A stretch of DNA of 64,000 bases from Nocardioides sp. L-11A (GTDB lineage: Bacteria; Actinomycetota; Actinomycetes; Propionibacteriales; Nocardioidaceae), in the NCBI GenBank assembly GCA_029961745.1, contig CP124680.1, forward strand, positions 1,488,001 to 1,552,000, given 5' to 3'. The notes under the pieces were generated by a model that saw nothing but the letters and a program-made list of their open reading frames with translations, ran no database searches and was not told where the DNA came from. A program made the position numbers and the translations under genes. Shown here piece by piece: positions 8,625 to 16,346 of the stretch; position 1 is the stretch's first letter; the number at the start of each line of letters is the position of its first letter.

Positions 8625-9685
8625 CAGCAGCCGTGCCCCCGCTCCCGTTCGGAGCCGCCCGTGTCGTCGAGCCGGCCGACGCGCTGCCGCAGGCGGCCCG
8701 GGTGCTCGACGTGGATGGACCGCTCCGGGACGACGAGGTGGCCATCGCGGTGTCCGACCTCAACCTCGACGCGGCCAGCTTCCATCAGATCCGGACCGCG
8801 GCCGGCGGCGACGTCGAGCGGATGCGCACCGAGGTGCGCGCGATCATCGGCTCGCGCGGCAAGATGCACAATCCCGTCACCGGCTCGGGCGGCATGCTCA
8901 TCGGCCGGGTCGCGGACGCCGGCGCCGCCAGCGGGTTCGCCGTGGGAGAGCGGGTGGCCACCCTGGTGTCGCTCACCGCGACGCCCCTCGCCCTCGACGA
9001 CGACCTCGGTCGGTGGGACGGCCGCTCGGAGATCATCCCGACCCGCGGCCGTGCGGTGGTCTTCGGCGACGGCGTGCTCGTCCGACTCCCCGACGACCTC
9101 GCCGAGGAGACGGCCCTGTCCATCTTCGACGTCGCCGGCGCGCCGGCCCTGACCCTGCGCACGCTCCAGCGACCACTCCTCGTCGGTCATGCCGAGCGGC
9201 TGCTCGTGCTGGGCGGCGGCAAGAGCGCGGTGCTCAGTGCCGCCGCCGCGCGCCGGGTCGGGGTGTGGGTGCAGGCCGTGGTGCCCTTCGCGGACGAGGC
9301 CGAGGACCTGCGCGGACGGGACCTGTTCGACGAGGTGATCGTCGCCGACGCCCGACATCCGCTGGCCCTGCGGGCCGAACTCCTGGCCCGCGGCCCCCTC
9401 GCCGACGTCACCCTGGTGTGCGTCAACCAGCCGGGGTGCGAGCACGCCCCGCTGCTGGCGACCCGTCCCGGCGGCGCCGTCGTCTACTTCTCGATGGCCA
9501 CGGAGTTCGCGGCCGTCGCGCTCGGCGCCGAGGCGCTCACCCTCGACCTCGACCTCTTCATCGGCTCGGGCTACGTCCCCGGCCACGCCGAGCTGGCCGT
9601 CGAGCTGGCTCGCCAGTACCCCGCGGTCCTTGAGTTCTTCGACTCCCGCAGCGCCGCGCCCGCACGATCGACAGGAACCCCATGA
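8621..9685 (+). CDS. kdd: L-erythro-3,5-diaminohexanoate dehydrogenase
   Basis: A 354-residue NAD(P)-dependent dehydrogenase matching Kdd of lysine fermentation, which converts (3S,5S)-3,5-diaminohexanoate to (S)-5-amino-3-oxohexanoate with release of ammonia. Visible: the conserved RGKMHNPVTGSGGMLIG block (79-95), typical of Kdd, and a Rossmann dinucleotide site LLVLGGGKSAVLSA at 194-207. It overlaps tetR by four bases upstream and kal by four bases downstream. The immediately following kal and kce genes, in the same order of chemistry, make the assignment strong. Related alcohol-dehydrogenase-like proteins are the only alternative. Confidence 0.88.
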   Translation: MTAAVPPLPFGAARVVEPADALPQAARVLDVDGPLRDDEVAIAVSDLNLDAASFHQIRTAAGGDVERMRTEVRAIIGSRGKMHNPVTGSGGMLIGRVADAGAASGFAVGERVATLVSLTATPLALDDDLGRWDGRSEIIPTRGRAVVFGDGVLVRLPDDLAEETALSIFDVAGAPALTLRTLQRPLLVGHAERLLVLGGGKSAVLSAAAARRVGVWVQAVVPFADEAEDLRGRDLFDEVIVADARHPLALRAELLARGPLADVTLVCVNQPGCEHAPLLATRPGGAVVYFSMATEFAAVALGAEALTLDLDLFIGSGYVPGHAELAVELARQYPAVLEFFDSRSAAPARSTGTP

Positions 9686-10059
9686 GCACCGTCACCCACC
9701 GTCGCTACGTCTCGCACGGCGACGCCCACTACGCCGGCGGACTCGCCGACGGCGCCTTCGTGATGCGCCTGTTCGGCGAGGTCGCGACGGAGATCAGCAT
9801 CGCCACCGACGGCGACGAGGGCCTGCTGGCGGGCTACGAGTCCGTCGGCTTCCTCGCCCCGGTCTATGCGGGGGACATCGTCGAGGTGACCGGCCGCGCG
9901 GTCGAGTTCGGCCGCCGCAGCCGGCGGCTCGAGCTCACCTGCCACGTCACCGCCCGCGCCGACGCGAGCACCCGGGAGTCCGGCTCGGTGCTGCTGGCGG
10001 ACAAGATCCTCGTGACCGAGGCGATCGGCATCCTCGTCGTACCGGGGGAGGAGGGGTGA
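9682..10059 (+). CDS. kal: 3-aminobutyryl-CoA ammonia-lyase
   Basis: A 125-residue single hotdog-fold protein matching Kal, which deaminates L-3-aminobutyryl-CoA to crotonyl-CoA. Family features are the DAHYAGGLADGAFVMRLFGEVATE block (14-37), the acidic DGDEGLLAGYESVGFLAPVYAGD core and an expected length of about 125-130 residues. It is translationally coupled on both sides (ATGA with kdd, GTGA with kce). Other hotdog proteins are thioesterases, but the block named above and the kdd/kce neighbours favour Kal. Confidence 0.88.
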   Translation: MSTVTHRRYVSHGDAHYAGGLADGAFVMRLFGEVATEISIATDGDEGLLAGYESVGFLAPVYAGDIVEVTGRAVEFGRRSRRLELTCHVTARADASTRESGSVLLADKILVTEAIGILVVPGEEG

Positions 10060-10883
10060 GCGAGCTCGTCGTCACCGTCGCGCCCACGGGCGCCGAGTCC
10101 CACTACCGGGACAACCCGAACATCCCGCTCCAGCCCGACGAGATCGTCGCCCAGGCGGTCGCCTGCGAGCAGGCCGGGGCCGGTCTCATCCACATCCACG
10201 GCCGCGACGCCGAGGGCGCATCGAGCCTCGACCCGGTCGTGCTCGGCGAGATCGTCGCCGGGGTGCGCGAGCGCACCGACCTGGTCGTCCAGCTCTCCAC
10301 GGGGGGTGGGGTCCGGGACGGCTTCGACGACCGGCTGGCGGTGGTCGGCCTGCGACCGGAGTCCTGCTCGCTGACCTGCGGCAGCGTCAACTTCGGCGAC
10401 GAGATCTTCCGCAACCCGTACCCCTTCGTCGAGCGCCTCTATCTCGCGATGCTCGAGAACGACGTGCTGCCGGAGTTCGAGTGCTTCGACCTCGGGCACA
10501 TCGAGACCCTGCACCGTCTCCTCGACCGGCACGGCCCGCCGCGGCGGGGCGTGGTCCACTGCAACCTGGTCATGGGTGTGCCGGGGGGCATGCCCGGCAC
10601 CCCGCAGGCCCTGCTCGCCGCCCGCGCGCAGCTGCCGGTGGGCGCGTCGTGGTCGGCGACCGGCATCGGGCGCAGCACGCTCCCGGTCATGCTGACCACG
10701 CTCGCGCTCGGCGGGCACCTGCGGGTCGGCATGGAGGACGTGCTCCGGTTCTCGCGCGACGAGCCGGTGCGCGACAACGCCCAGCTCGTCGACCGCGCCG
10801 TCGCGCTCGCCAAGATCGCCCAGCGCCCGGTCGCCGACAGCGCGCGGACCCGGGTCCTGCTCGGGCTGTCCGCGGATGCCTAG
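10056..10883 (+). CDS. kce: 3-keto-5-aminohexanoate cleavage enzyme (BKACE family)
   Basis: A 275-residue DUF849/BKACE TIM-barrel enzyme. Kce condenses 5-amino-3-oxohexanoate with acetyl-CoA to give acetoacetate and L-3-aminobutyryl-CoA. Zinc-site residues are visible as H46 and H48 in IHIHGRD and E227 in RVGMED; E14 in PTGAE and S81 in QLSTGGG fit the characterised enzyme. The GTG at 10056 overlaps the kal stop. BKACE enzymes vary in beta-keto acid substrate, but position between kdd and kal chemistry supports Kce proper. Its stop overlaps the convergent membrane-protein stop. Confidence 0.9.
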   Translation: MSELVVTVAPTGAESHYRDNPNIPLQPDEIVAQAVACEQAGAGLIHIHGRDAEGASSLDPVVLGEIVAGVRERTDLVVQLSTGGGVRDGFDDRLAVVGLRPESCSLTCGSVNFGDEIFRNPYPFVERLYLAMLENDVLPEFECFDLGHIETLHRLLDRHGPPRRGVVHCNLVMGVPGGMPGTPQALLAARAQLPVGASWSATGIGRSTLPVMLTTLALGGHLRVGMEDVLRFSRDEPVRDNAQLVDRAVALAKIAQRPVADSARTRVLLGLSADA

Positions 10884-11608
10884 CTCGCGGGCGACGATCC
10901 GCGATGGTGGTTGAGCACCGCGATCTTCTGCCAGATCTTGCGCTCCAGCGAGACGGTCAGCGTCTCGACGGTACTGACCGTGTCGAGCACGACCGGGTCG
11001 CGTGACGCCTCGGCGCACAGCGCCGCGGTCTTGCCGATCAGGCTCAGCAGCTCCGAGCAGTAGTCGAGGTAGTGCTCGAGCTGGTCGGTGTCGAGGTCCA
11101 TCGGGACGCTCGCGTCCGTGGGGGTGAACTCCGAGCGCAGGCGCTCGGGGTCCTTGGTCAGCTGGTGCATGTCGACGATATGGGCCATCGACCGCAGTCG
11201 GTGGAGCAGCGCGAGCAGGCTCGAGCGCTGCAGCCGCTCGGGGACGGAGTAGAGGAACCAGATCGCCAGCGCCGCGAAGACGAGGTCGTTGACCGCGCTC
11301 TCCAGCAGCGGGATCCAGGCCAGGCCGTCGTCCGGCGCATCGGCGAGGGCCGCACGGACGGCGAGCACCATGACCGTGCCGGTGACGAGGAGCACCGCGG
11401 CGATCCCGAACCGCGACACCGGCCGGAGCCAGGACCGGCGCCCGCGCACCGTCGCCGTCGAGGACGCCACCGTCTCCACCAGGGCCGCCAGCTCCCCGGC
11501 GACCCGGTGCAGGCCGCGCCCAGGGAAGCGCGCCTCGATCCGCTGCTCCAGCCGGCGCACGGTGGCGAGCACCGGCGCGGCCTGGACCTTCTCGAGCGGG
11601 GACGGCAC
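10880..11608 (-). CDS. two-helix membrane protein of unknown function
   Basis: A 242-residue protein I do not recognise. It has an amphipathic N-terminal region (about 1-60), two hydrophobic segments near 68-88 (FGIAAVLLVTGTVMVLAV core) and 105-124 (VFAALAIWFLYSV core), and a long soluble C-terminal part rich in helix-forming residues. The layout suggests cytosolic N- and C-terminal domains joined by a membrane hairpin. It faces away from the PadR gene and converges with kce, sharing overlapping stops. No function is proposed. Confidence 0.75.
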   Translation of the reverse strand: MPSPLEKVQAAPVLATVRRLEQRIEARFPGRGLHRVAGELAALVETVASSTATVRGRRSWLRPVSRFGIAAVLLVTGTVMVLAVRAALADAPDDGLAWIPLLESAVNDLVFAALAIWFLYSVPERLQRSSLLALLHRLRSMAHIVDMHQLTKDPERLRSEFTPTDASVPMDLDTDQLEHYLDYCSELLSLIGKTAALCAEASRDPVVLDTVSTVETLTVSLERKIWQKIAVLNHHRGSSPAS

Positions 11609-11650
11609 GGCGGCAGCCTACGAGGTGCCGGTCCCCGACGAGCGATCAAC

Positions 11651-11676
11651 TAGATATGTGCTGTACTTAGATACAT
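11651..11676 (+). promoter_or_regulatory. TAGATA repeats / leaderless start of padR
   Basis: TAGATATGT (11651-11659) and TAGATACAT (11668-11676) are near-identical repeats spaced 17 bases, an AT-rich patch in high-GC DNA. The second copy includes the padR start codon at 11675. No Shine-Dalgarno sequence precedes the gene, so a leaderless message with the repressor binding over its own start is plausible. Confidence 0.45.
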
Positions 11677-12022
11677 GACAGACGCAGCGAGCTGGCCCGC
11701 TCCGTGGGTGCGGGCAGCCCTCGATCTCGCGGTCCTGGCGAGTCTCACCGACGGCGCCTTGCACGGGTACGCCATCGGCCAGAACCTGGCGGCCCACGGC
11801 TTCGGGCTGCTCCGGGGAGGCTCGCTCTATCCCGTGCTCAGCCGGCTGGAGGAAGCCGGCGACGTCAAGGCGGGGTGGGTCGAGGGGCAGGGCGGCCCCG
11901 GCCGGCGCGAGTACGAGCTGACCGGCCGCGGCCGGGACCGGCTGCGGCGCGAGCTCGCCTCGTGGCGGGACCTGGGCGAGACGCTGGCGACGATGGGCGA
12001 GGGAGCGATCACGCATGGCTGA
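11675..12022 (+). CDS. PadR-family transcriptional regulator
   Basis: A 115-residue short PadR protein: a winged helix (VLASLTDGALHGYAIGQNL... GSLYPVLSRLEEAGDVKAGWV... RREYELTGRGRDRL) plus a short C-terminal dimerisation helix. It overlaps by eight bases the next gene, a membrane protein with repeated alpha-helical domains; PadR plus this type of partner is a common two-gene unit in Gram-positive bacteria, in which PadR represses the pair. The repeat at 11651-11676 is a likely operator. Confidence 0.9.
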   Translation: MTDAASWPAPWVRAALDLAVLASLTDGALHGYAIGQNLAAHGFGLLRGGSLYPVLSRLEEAGDVKAGWVEGQGGPGRREYELTGRGRDRLRRELASWRDLGETLATMGEGAITHG

Positions 12023-13031
12023 GGCGACGACTCCACTGGCGAGGGCGATCGACGCGTTCGACCGCGCGCGGGGCGAGGAGCAGGACGGCGTGTGGGCGCT
12101 GCAGGTCTGCTTCGCCATGCTGACCCGGGACGTCCGCGACGACGTGGTCCGCGACGATCTGGAACAGGTGCTCGAGGTCGTCCGCGCGACCCAGGAATCT
12201 CCGGAACAGTTGTTCGGACCAGCCCGCGAGCACGCCGCGGAGGTCTACGCGCGGTGGTGCGCCGAGGGCCGCGCGGTCTGGTCGCTCGCGGGAGCGGGCT
12301 CCGTCCGCGAGGCGGTCGGAACGGGCCTGCAGGTCTCCGCCGCCGTGACGGTCGGGGTCTGGCTGCTCGGCCTGCTGCGAGGCGAGCCGAGCCCGAGCCT
12401 CGGCCACCTGCTCCTCCCGCCCTGCCTGGGGCTCGCGGCCATGGGCCTGCCCGCATGGTGGGACCGGCTCTCTCGGCGCCGGGCCGCGGCGGTCGCCGTA
12501 CCCGGCTTCGTCGCCGCCGTGATCGGGGTCTCAGCGGCGGTGGGCTCGCTCCTGATGCTGACGCGCGATGCATCGCCGGCAGAGGGGATCGGAGGCTGGC
12601 TTCTGCCCGTCGAGGCCGCGGCTCTGTGGGCGGCTGGCGCGCTCCTCGGGCGATGGTCCGCTGCTGGCGGGGCAGCCGGCGGGGCGGACTCGGCACGGCT
12701 GCTCACCGACGACGAGTGGTCGCGCCGGCTGGCCGGCATCCTGCGCGGGCCCGGCTGGTGGCCGGACGCGCGGGTGCGTGAGCTCGTCGCCGAGGCACGG
12801 TCCCATGCCGCCGAGAGCGGTCGCTCGCCGGGTGAGGAGTTCGGCGCCCCGGAGGAGTACGCCGCGCGGCTCGGGCCGGACCGCGTCCGGCGGCGCCGGC
12901 TGGTCGTCGTGGCACTCCTCGTCCTGGCCGGCGTCTGCGTGGTGCTGTCCTTCGACGGACACCCGTGGCGCGGCCTCGTGATGGCCGGCCTGTTCGGCTG
13001 CATGGCGTGGAGCGAGCACCGGCGGCGGTGA
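12015..13031 (+). CDS. HAAS/DUF1700-like membrane protein paired with PadR
   Basis: A 338-residue membrane protein. An N-terminal helical region of about 95 residues is followed by four or five hydrophobic segments (about 95-225), a second cytosolic helical module (SRRLAGILRGPGWWPDARVRELVAEARSHA... SPGEEFGAPEEYAARLGPDR) resembling the HAAS signalling domain, and two more hydrophobic segments at the C-terminus. Function in envelope stress or permeability is often guessed for such PadR partners, but none is shown here. Translation is coupled to padR. Confidence 0.7.
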   Translation: MAEATTPLARAIDAFDRARGEEQDGVWALQVCFAMLTRDVRDDVVRDDLEQVLEVVRATQESPEQLFGPAREHAAEVYARWCAEGRAVWSLAGAGSVREAVGTGLQVSAAVTVGVWLLGLLRGEPSPSLGHLLLPPCLGLAAMGLPAWWDRLSRRRAAAVAVPGFVAAVIGVSAAVGSLLMLTRDASPAEGIGGWLLPVEAAALWAAGALLGRWSAAGGAAGGADSARLLTDDEWSRRLAGILRGPGWWPDARVRELVAEARSHAAESGRSPGEEFGAPEEYAARLGPDRVRRRRLVVVALLVLAGVCVVLSFDGHPWRGLVMAGLFGCMAWSEHRRR

Positions 13032-13041
13032 GCCGGCGTCC

Positions 13042-13047
13042 TACGAT
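13042..13047 (+). promoter_or_regulatory. -10 box, leaderless rlmC-like gene
   Basis: TACGAT ends seven bases before the ATG at 13055, the spacing expected when transcription starts on the start codon. It also covers the alternative ATG at 13046, which argues for 13055 as the true start. Confidence 0.45.
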
Positions 13048-13054
13048 GGGAGCC

Positions 13055-14212
13055 ATGGGTCCCGCCGTGCTCGACTGCGCCCACTTCACGGCGGGGGAGT
13101 GCCGGTCCTGCACCTGGCTGGGACGCCGGTACGACGAGCAGCTGGCCGCCAAGCAGGCCGCGACCCGAGCCCTCGTGGACCGGCCGGGGCTGGTGTGGCT
13201 GCCGCCGGTGACCAGCCCGTCGGCGAGTTTCCGCAGCAAGGCGAAGATGGTCGTCGGCGGTACCGCCGCCGCGCCCACCCTGGGCATCCTCGGGCCCGAC
13301 GGCGCCGGGATCGACCTGCGTGACTGCGCGCTGCACACCCCGGGGATCGTGGCCGCGCTGCCGACGCTGGCCGAGCTCGTCCGCCGGGCCGGCCTGACGC
13401 CGTACGACGTCGGGGGGAGCGGCCCGGTGGGCGGGCGGGGCGAGCTCAAGCATGTGCTGGTCACCGATTCGCCGGACGGCGAGCTGATGGTGCGGCTGGT
13501 CCTGCGCTCGACATCGGCCGAGGCCCGGGTGCGCAAGCACCTGCCCTGGCTGCTCGGCGCCCTGCCCGGCCTGCGGGTGGTCACGATCAACGTGCAGCCC
13601 GAGCACCGCGCGGTGCTGGAGGGGGAGCGCGAGATCGTGCTGACCGAGGCCGACACGCTGCCGATGCGGCTGGGGGCGATCACCCTGCACCTGCGCCCGC
13701 GCAGCTTCTTCCAGACCAACACCACCGTCGCCGCGGCGCTCTACCGTGAGGCGGCCGCCTGGGTCGCCGATCTCGGGCCGCGCCGTGTGGTGGACCTGTA
13801 CTGCGGCGTCGGCGGGTTCGCGCTGCACCTCGCCGCGCCCGGCCGGCGGGTGAGCGGCATCGAGCTCAGCGCCGACGCGATCGCGTCGGCCGAGCGCTCC
13901 CGCGACGAGGCCGGACTGCCGGGTGAGATCGACTTCGCCGTGGGGGACGCGACCGCTCCGGAGTGGGCCGGGCTGCTCGCCGGCGCCGACCTGGTCGTGG
14001 TCAACCCACCGCGGCGCGGCCTGGGCCGGGAGCTCGCCCGGCGGCTCGAGGGGTCCGGCGCGCGCCACGTGCTCTACTCCAGCTGCAACCCCGAGACGCT
14101 CGCCCGCGACCTGACCGAGCTGGCGTCGTACCGGCCGGTGCGGGGGCGGCTGCTCGACATGTTCCCCCAGACCTCCCACGCCGAGGTGCTGATACTCCTC
14201 TCGCGCTCCTGA
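13055..14212 (+). CDS. rlmC: 23S rRNA (uracil-5-)-methyltransferase, RlmC-like
   Basis: A 385-residue SAM-dependent m5U methyltransferase of the RlmC/RlmD/TrmA family. The [4Fe-4S] cysteines are visible at C8, C16, C19 (CAHFTAGECRSC) and C91. The SAM site is VVDLYCGVGGFALHL, preceded by FFQTN; the catalytic nucleophile is C344 in SSCNPETLARD. Absence of an N-terminal TRAM domain and the compact CxnCxxC start favour RlmC (U747-type) over RlmD. The start at 13055 is chosen from the -10 box spacing. It follows the PadR pair on the same strand but has its own promoter. Confidence 0.88.
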   Translation: MGPAVLDCAHFTAGECRSCTWLGRRYDEQLAAKQAATRALVDRPGLVWLPPVTSPSASFRSKAKMVVGGTAAAPTLGILGPDGAGIDLRDCALHTPGIVAALPTLAELVRRAGLTPYDVGGSGPVGGRGELKHVLVTDSPDGELMVRLVLRSTSAEARVRKHLPWLLGALPGLRVVTINVQPEHRAVLEGEREIVLTEADTLPMRLGAITLHLRPRSFFQTNTTVAAALYREAAAWVADLGPRRVVDLYCGVGGFALHLAAPGRRVSGIELSADAIASAERSRDEAGLPGEIDFAVGDATAPEWAGLLAGADLVVVNPPRRGLGRELARRLEGSGARHVLYSSCNPETLARDLTELASYRPVRGRLLDMFPQTSHAEVLILLSRS

Positions 14213-14245
14213 GGTGCGGCGCAACGACCGAATTCGTCGTCCAAC

Positions 14246-14283
14246 GGGCCGGATCGCGACAGATCCGGTAGGTGAACCGGCCC
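14246..14283. terminator. hairpin between convergent genes
   Basis: Arms GGGCCGG (14246-14252) and CCGGCCC (14277-14283) enclose an inner stem GGATC/GATCC (14251-14255, 14262-14266); the two cannot form fully at once. It lies between the convergent rlmC-like and hemolysin-III genes, so a bidirectional terminator is likely, without a T-tract. Confidence 0.4.
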
Positions 14284-14291
14284 CACCTCGC

Positions 14292-15032
14292 TCAGCGCAG
14301 CGAGTACGTCGCCAGCGAGACCCCGACGTAGTGCGTGGCGAACGCGGCGATGGTGAAGCCGTGGAAGATCTCGTGGAAGCCGAAGACCCGGGGCGAGGGG
14401 TTGGGCCACTTGAAGCCGTAGACCAGGCCGCCCATGGTGTAGAGCGCGCCACCCACGGCGATGAGCACGAAGATCGCGATCCCGATGCCGAGACCTAGCG
14501 CCGTGGCGCCCTCGAAGAAGGCCGGGATGAAGAAGATCGCCGCCCAGCCGAGCGCGATGTAGATCGGCGCGGAGAGCCAGCGCGGCGCGGTGGGCCAGAA
14601 CAGCTTGAACGCGATGCCGAGCAGGGCGCCGGTCCACACCGTCGCCAGCATCACGACCCGGGACGCGCCGTCGAGCAGGATCAGGGCGAACGGCGTGTAG
14701 GAGCCGGCGATGAACAGGAAGATGTTCGAGTGGTCGAACCGGTTGAGCACCGTCCAGACCTTCGGCGACCAGGTGCCGCGGTGGTAGAGCGCGGAGATGC
14801 CGAACAGCAGCAGCGCCGAGCCGGCGTACAGCGCCGAGCCGACCTTGGTGGTCGCGGTCGGCGAGAGGGCGATGAGTACGACGCCGGCGGCGAGGACCAG
14901 GGGGGTCGAGACGAGGTGGATCCAGCCGCGGAGCCTGGGCTTGATCTCGGCGACCTTGTCGCTGATCTGTTCCCCGAGGTCGTCCAGCCGCGCGCGGACC
15001 TTCTCGTTCGCGTGGTGGAGGGCCTGGTTCAT
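14292..15032 (-). CDS. hemolysin III (PAQR/YqfA) family membrane protein
   Basis: A 246-residue seven-helix membrane protein of the HlyIII/PAQR family. The conserved metal-site segments are present: LYHRGTW, FDHSNIFLFIAGSYTPF and, near the C-terminus, FHEIFHGFTIAAFATHY. The first 40 residues are a charged cytosolic helix. Bacterial members are linked to membrane homeostasis; cytolytic activity should not be assumed. A strong palindrome separates it from the upstream AIM24 gene. Confidence 0.92.
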   Translation of the reverse strand: MNQALHHANEKVRARLDDLGEQISDKVAEIKPRLRGWIHLVSTPLVLAAGVVLIALSPTATTKVGSALYAGSALLLFGISALYHRGTWSPKVWTVLNRFDHSNIFLFIAGSYTPFALILLDGASRVVMLATVWTGALLGIAFKLFWPTAPRWLSAPIYIALGWAAIFFIPAFFEGATALGLGIGIAIFVLIAVGGALYTMGGLVYGFKWPNPSPRVFGFHEIFHGFTIAAFATHYVGVSLATYSLR

Positions 15033-15053
15033 GACGTGAGGATACCGGCCGGG

Positions 15054-15115
15054 GTCGTACCGGACCCATCGCCTCGTCGATCGGCTCCGATCACGACCGA
15101 CGGGTCCGGTACGAC
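15054..15115. terminator. long palindrome after AIM24 gene
   Basis: Arms GTCGTACCGGACCC (15054-15067) and its exact complement (15102-15115) pair over 14 bases; inside, TCGT-GATCGG pairs with CCGATC-ACGA with one bulged base. The outer arm shares GTCGTACCGGAC with the palindrome at 1236-1302. It begins just past the AIM24 stop in the direction of transcription, so it could terminate that message, or be a dispersed palindromic repeat. Confidence 0.55.
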
Positions 15116-15118
15116 GGG

Positions 15119-16237
15119 TCAGTGCGTGTGGGGCGGGACCGAGTTGCCCTCGGACGGCTGCACGATGACGAAGCCCTGACCCTGGAACGCGACCTGGAAG
15201 GCCTCGCCGGACCCGCGGCCGATGAGCGCGCCGGCCGTGAAGGTCGAGCGGATCGACGTCTGCAGGTGCGTGGACCAGGCGACCAGCGCGTTGGCGTCGG
15301 CGAAGGTCGCCGCCTCGCCCGGGTTGAGCACGACCGGGTCGCCGTCGGTGGTGATGGCCACCCAGCCGGTCCCGCGCAGCGTCGTGTTGAACAGGCCGCC
15401 GGCGGCCATGCTGCCGCCCTTGACCCGCTCGACGTTCCACTCGAGGGCGGCCGAGAAGGCGAGGACGTTCTGGCCGTTGACCGACAGGCCGCTGTTGTTG
15501 AGGTGCAGGATGTGGACCTCGTGCGCGCCGTCGGCGAGGAAGACGTCGCCCTGACCCTCGACCCGCATCAGGGACAGGCCCTCGCCGGTGAACGCCTTCT
15601 TGAGGAACTTCGCGGCGCCGCCGCCCTGATAGTTGAAGTTCACGTTGCCCTGGTAGGCGACCATCGCACCCTGCTTGGCCATGAACGGCTCGGTGATCCG
15701 CACCCGGAGCAGGCGCTTGTTCTGCAGGATCGCGCCGGCGCCGTCGATCTCGCTGAACCGGCCGTCGATCAGCTCGCCGGAGATGCCGGTGAACGCGTCC
15801 GCGGGAACCGCCTGGCCGCCGTACCCGCCCTGCGGCTGCCCCCCGGGCTGAGCCTGCTGGTAGGGCTGGGCCGGCTGGTACGACGGCGCCGGGGCCTGCT
15901 GCTGGTAGGGCTGGGCGGCCGCGGCCTCGGGTGCCTGCTGCTCGGCCCGGGGCGCCACGGCCGTCTCGGCGTCGAACGAGAACGCCGGCTCGGCGGTGAC
16001 CTCGGCGGACGGGGCCTCGCCGGCCTGCGCGGCCTCCTGGCTCCCGACCCACACGTCGCCGGTCACGTCGCCGGTGCTGTCGCCGGTGGTGCTGTCCGCG
16101 GCCGGCTCGGCCGTCGGATACAGCGGCGAGGTCGACTGGACGCCCTGGTCGGACACGTGATCGGTCCACTGGGAGCCGTCCCAGTAGCGGAGCTCGTGGC
16201 GGCCGGTCGGGTCCGGGTGCCAGGCGGCTGCAGTCAT
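15119..16237 (-). CDS. DUF2510 - AIM24 domain protein
   Basis: A 372-residue protein with three parts. Residues 1-30 carry the DUF2510 motif WHPDPTGRHELRYWDGSQWTDHV. Residues about 35-145 form a low-complexity linker rich in A, E, Q, P and repeated PYQQ. Residues about 150-365 form an AIM24 (TerD-distant, double beta-barrel) domain with MRVEGQGDVFLA and a glycine-rich core. Function is unknown; in actinobacteria DUF2510 often precedes membrane or signalling domains. No signal peptide or membrane helix is seen, so it is probably cytosolic. Confidence 0.88.
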   Translation of the reverse strand: MTAAAWHPDPTGRHELRYWDGSQWTDHVSDQGVQSTSPLYPTAEPAADSTTGDSTGDVTGDVWVGSQEAAQAGEAPSAEVTAEPAFSFDAETAVAPRAEQQAPEAAAAQPYQQQAPAPSYQPAQPYQQAQPGGQPQGGYGGQAVPADAFTGISGELIDGRFSEIDGAGAILQNKRLLRVRITEPFMAKQGAMVAYQGNVNFNYQGGGAAKFLKKAFTGEGLSLMRVEGQGDVFLADGAHEVHILHLNNSGLSVNGQNVLAFSAALEWNVERVKGGSMAAGGLFNTTLRGTGWVAITTDGDPVVLNPGEAATFADANALVAWSTHLQTSIRSTFTAGALIGRGSGEAFQVAFQGQGFVIVQPSEGNSVPPHTH

Positions 16238-16334
16238 GGGTCGTCCTATCTGTCATCGGTTCGGGGGCCGCGGCCCGGGGGCCGTGGTTGTGCTGCTCAT
16301 CGTGTCAGCCACGTGGGAAGGCCGGAAGCCCGGC

Positions 16335-16340
16335 TAATAT
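16335..16340 (+). promoter_or_regulatory. -10 box, leaderless isoprenyl transferase gene
   Basis: TAATAT, an unusually good -10 hexamer for this DNA, ends six bases before the GTG at 16347. No Shine-Dalgarno sequence precedes the gene, so the message is probably leaderless. Confidence 0.5.
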
Positions 16341-16346
16341 CGGAAC

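Noticed and set aside
10880..11608. Part of the kdd-kal-kce pathway
   Set aside because: It is on the opposite strand with overlapping stops and is a two-helix membrane protein without transporter or enzyme features, so only convergence links it.
14292..15032. True haemolysin or toxin
   Set aside because: It is a seven-helix PAQR/HlyIII protein; most bacterial members are not cytolytic, so no virulence role is assigned.
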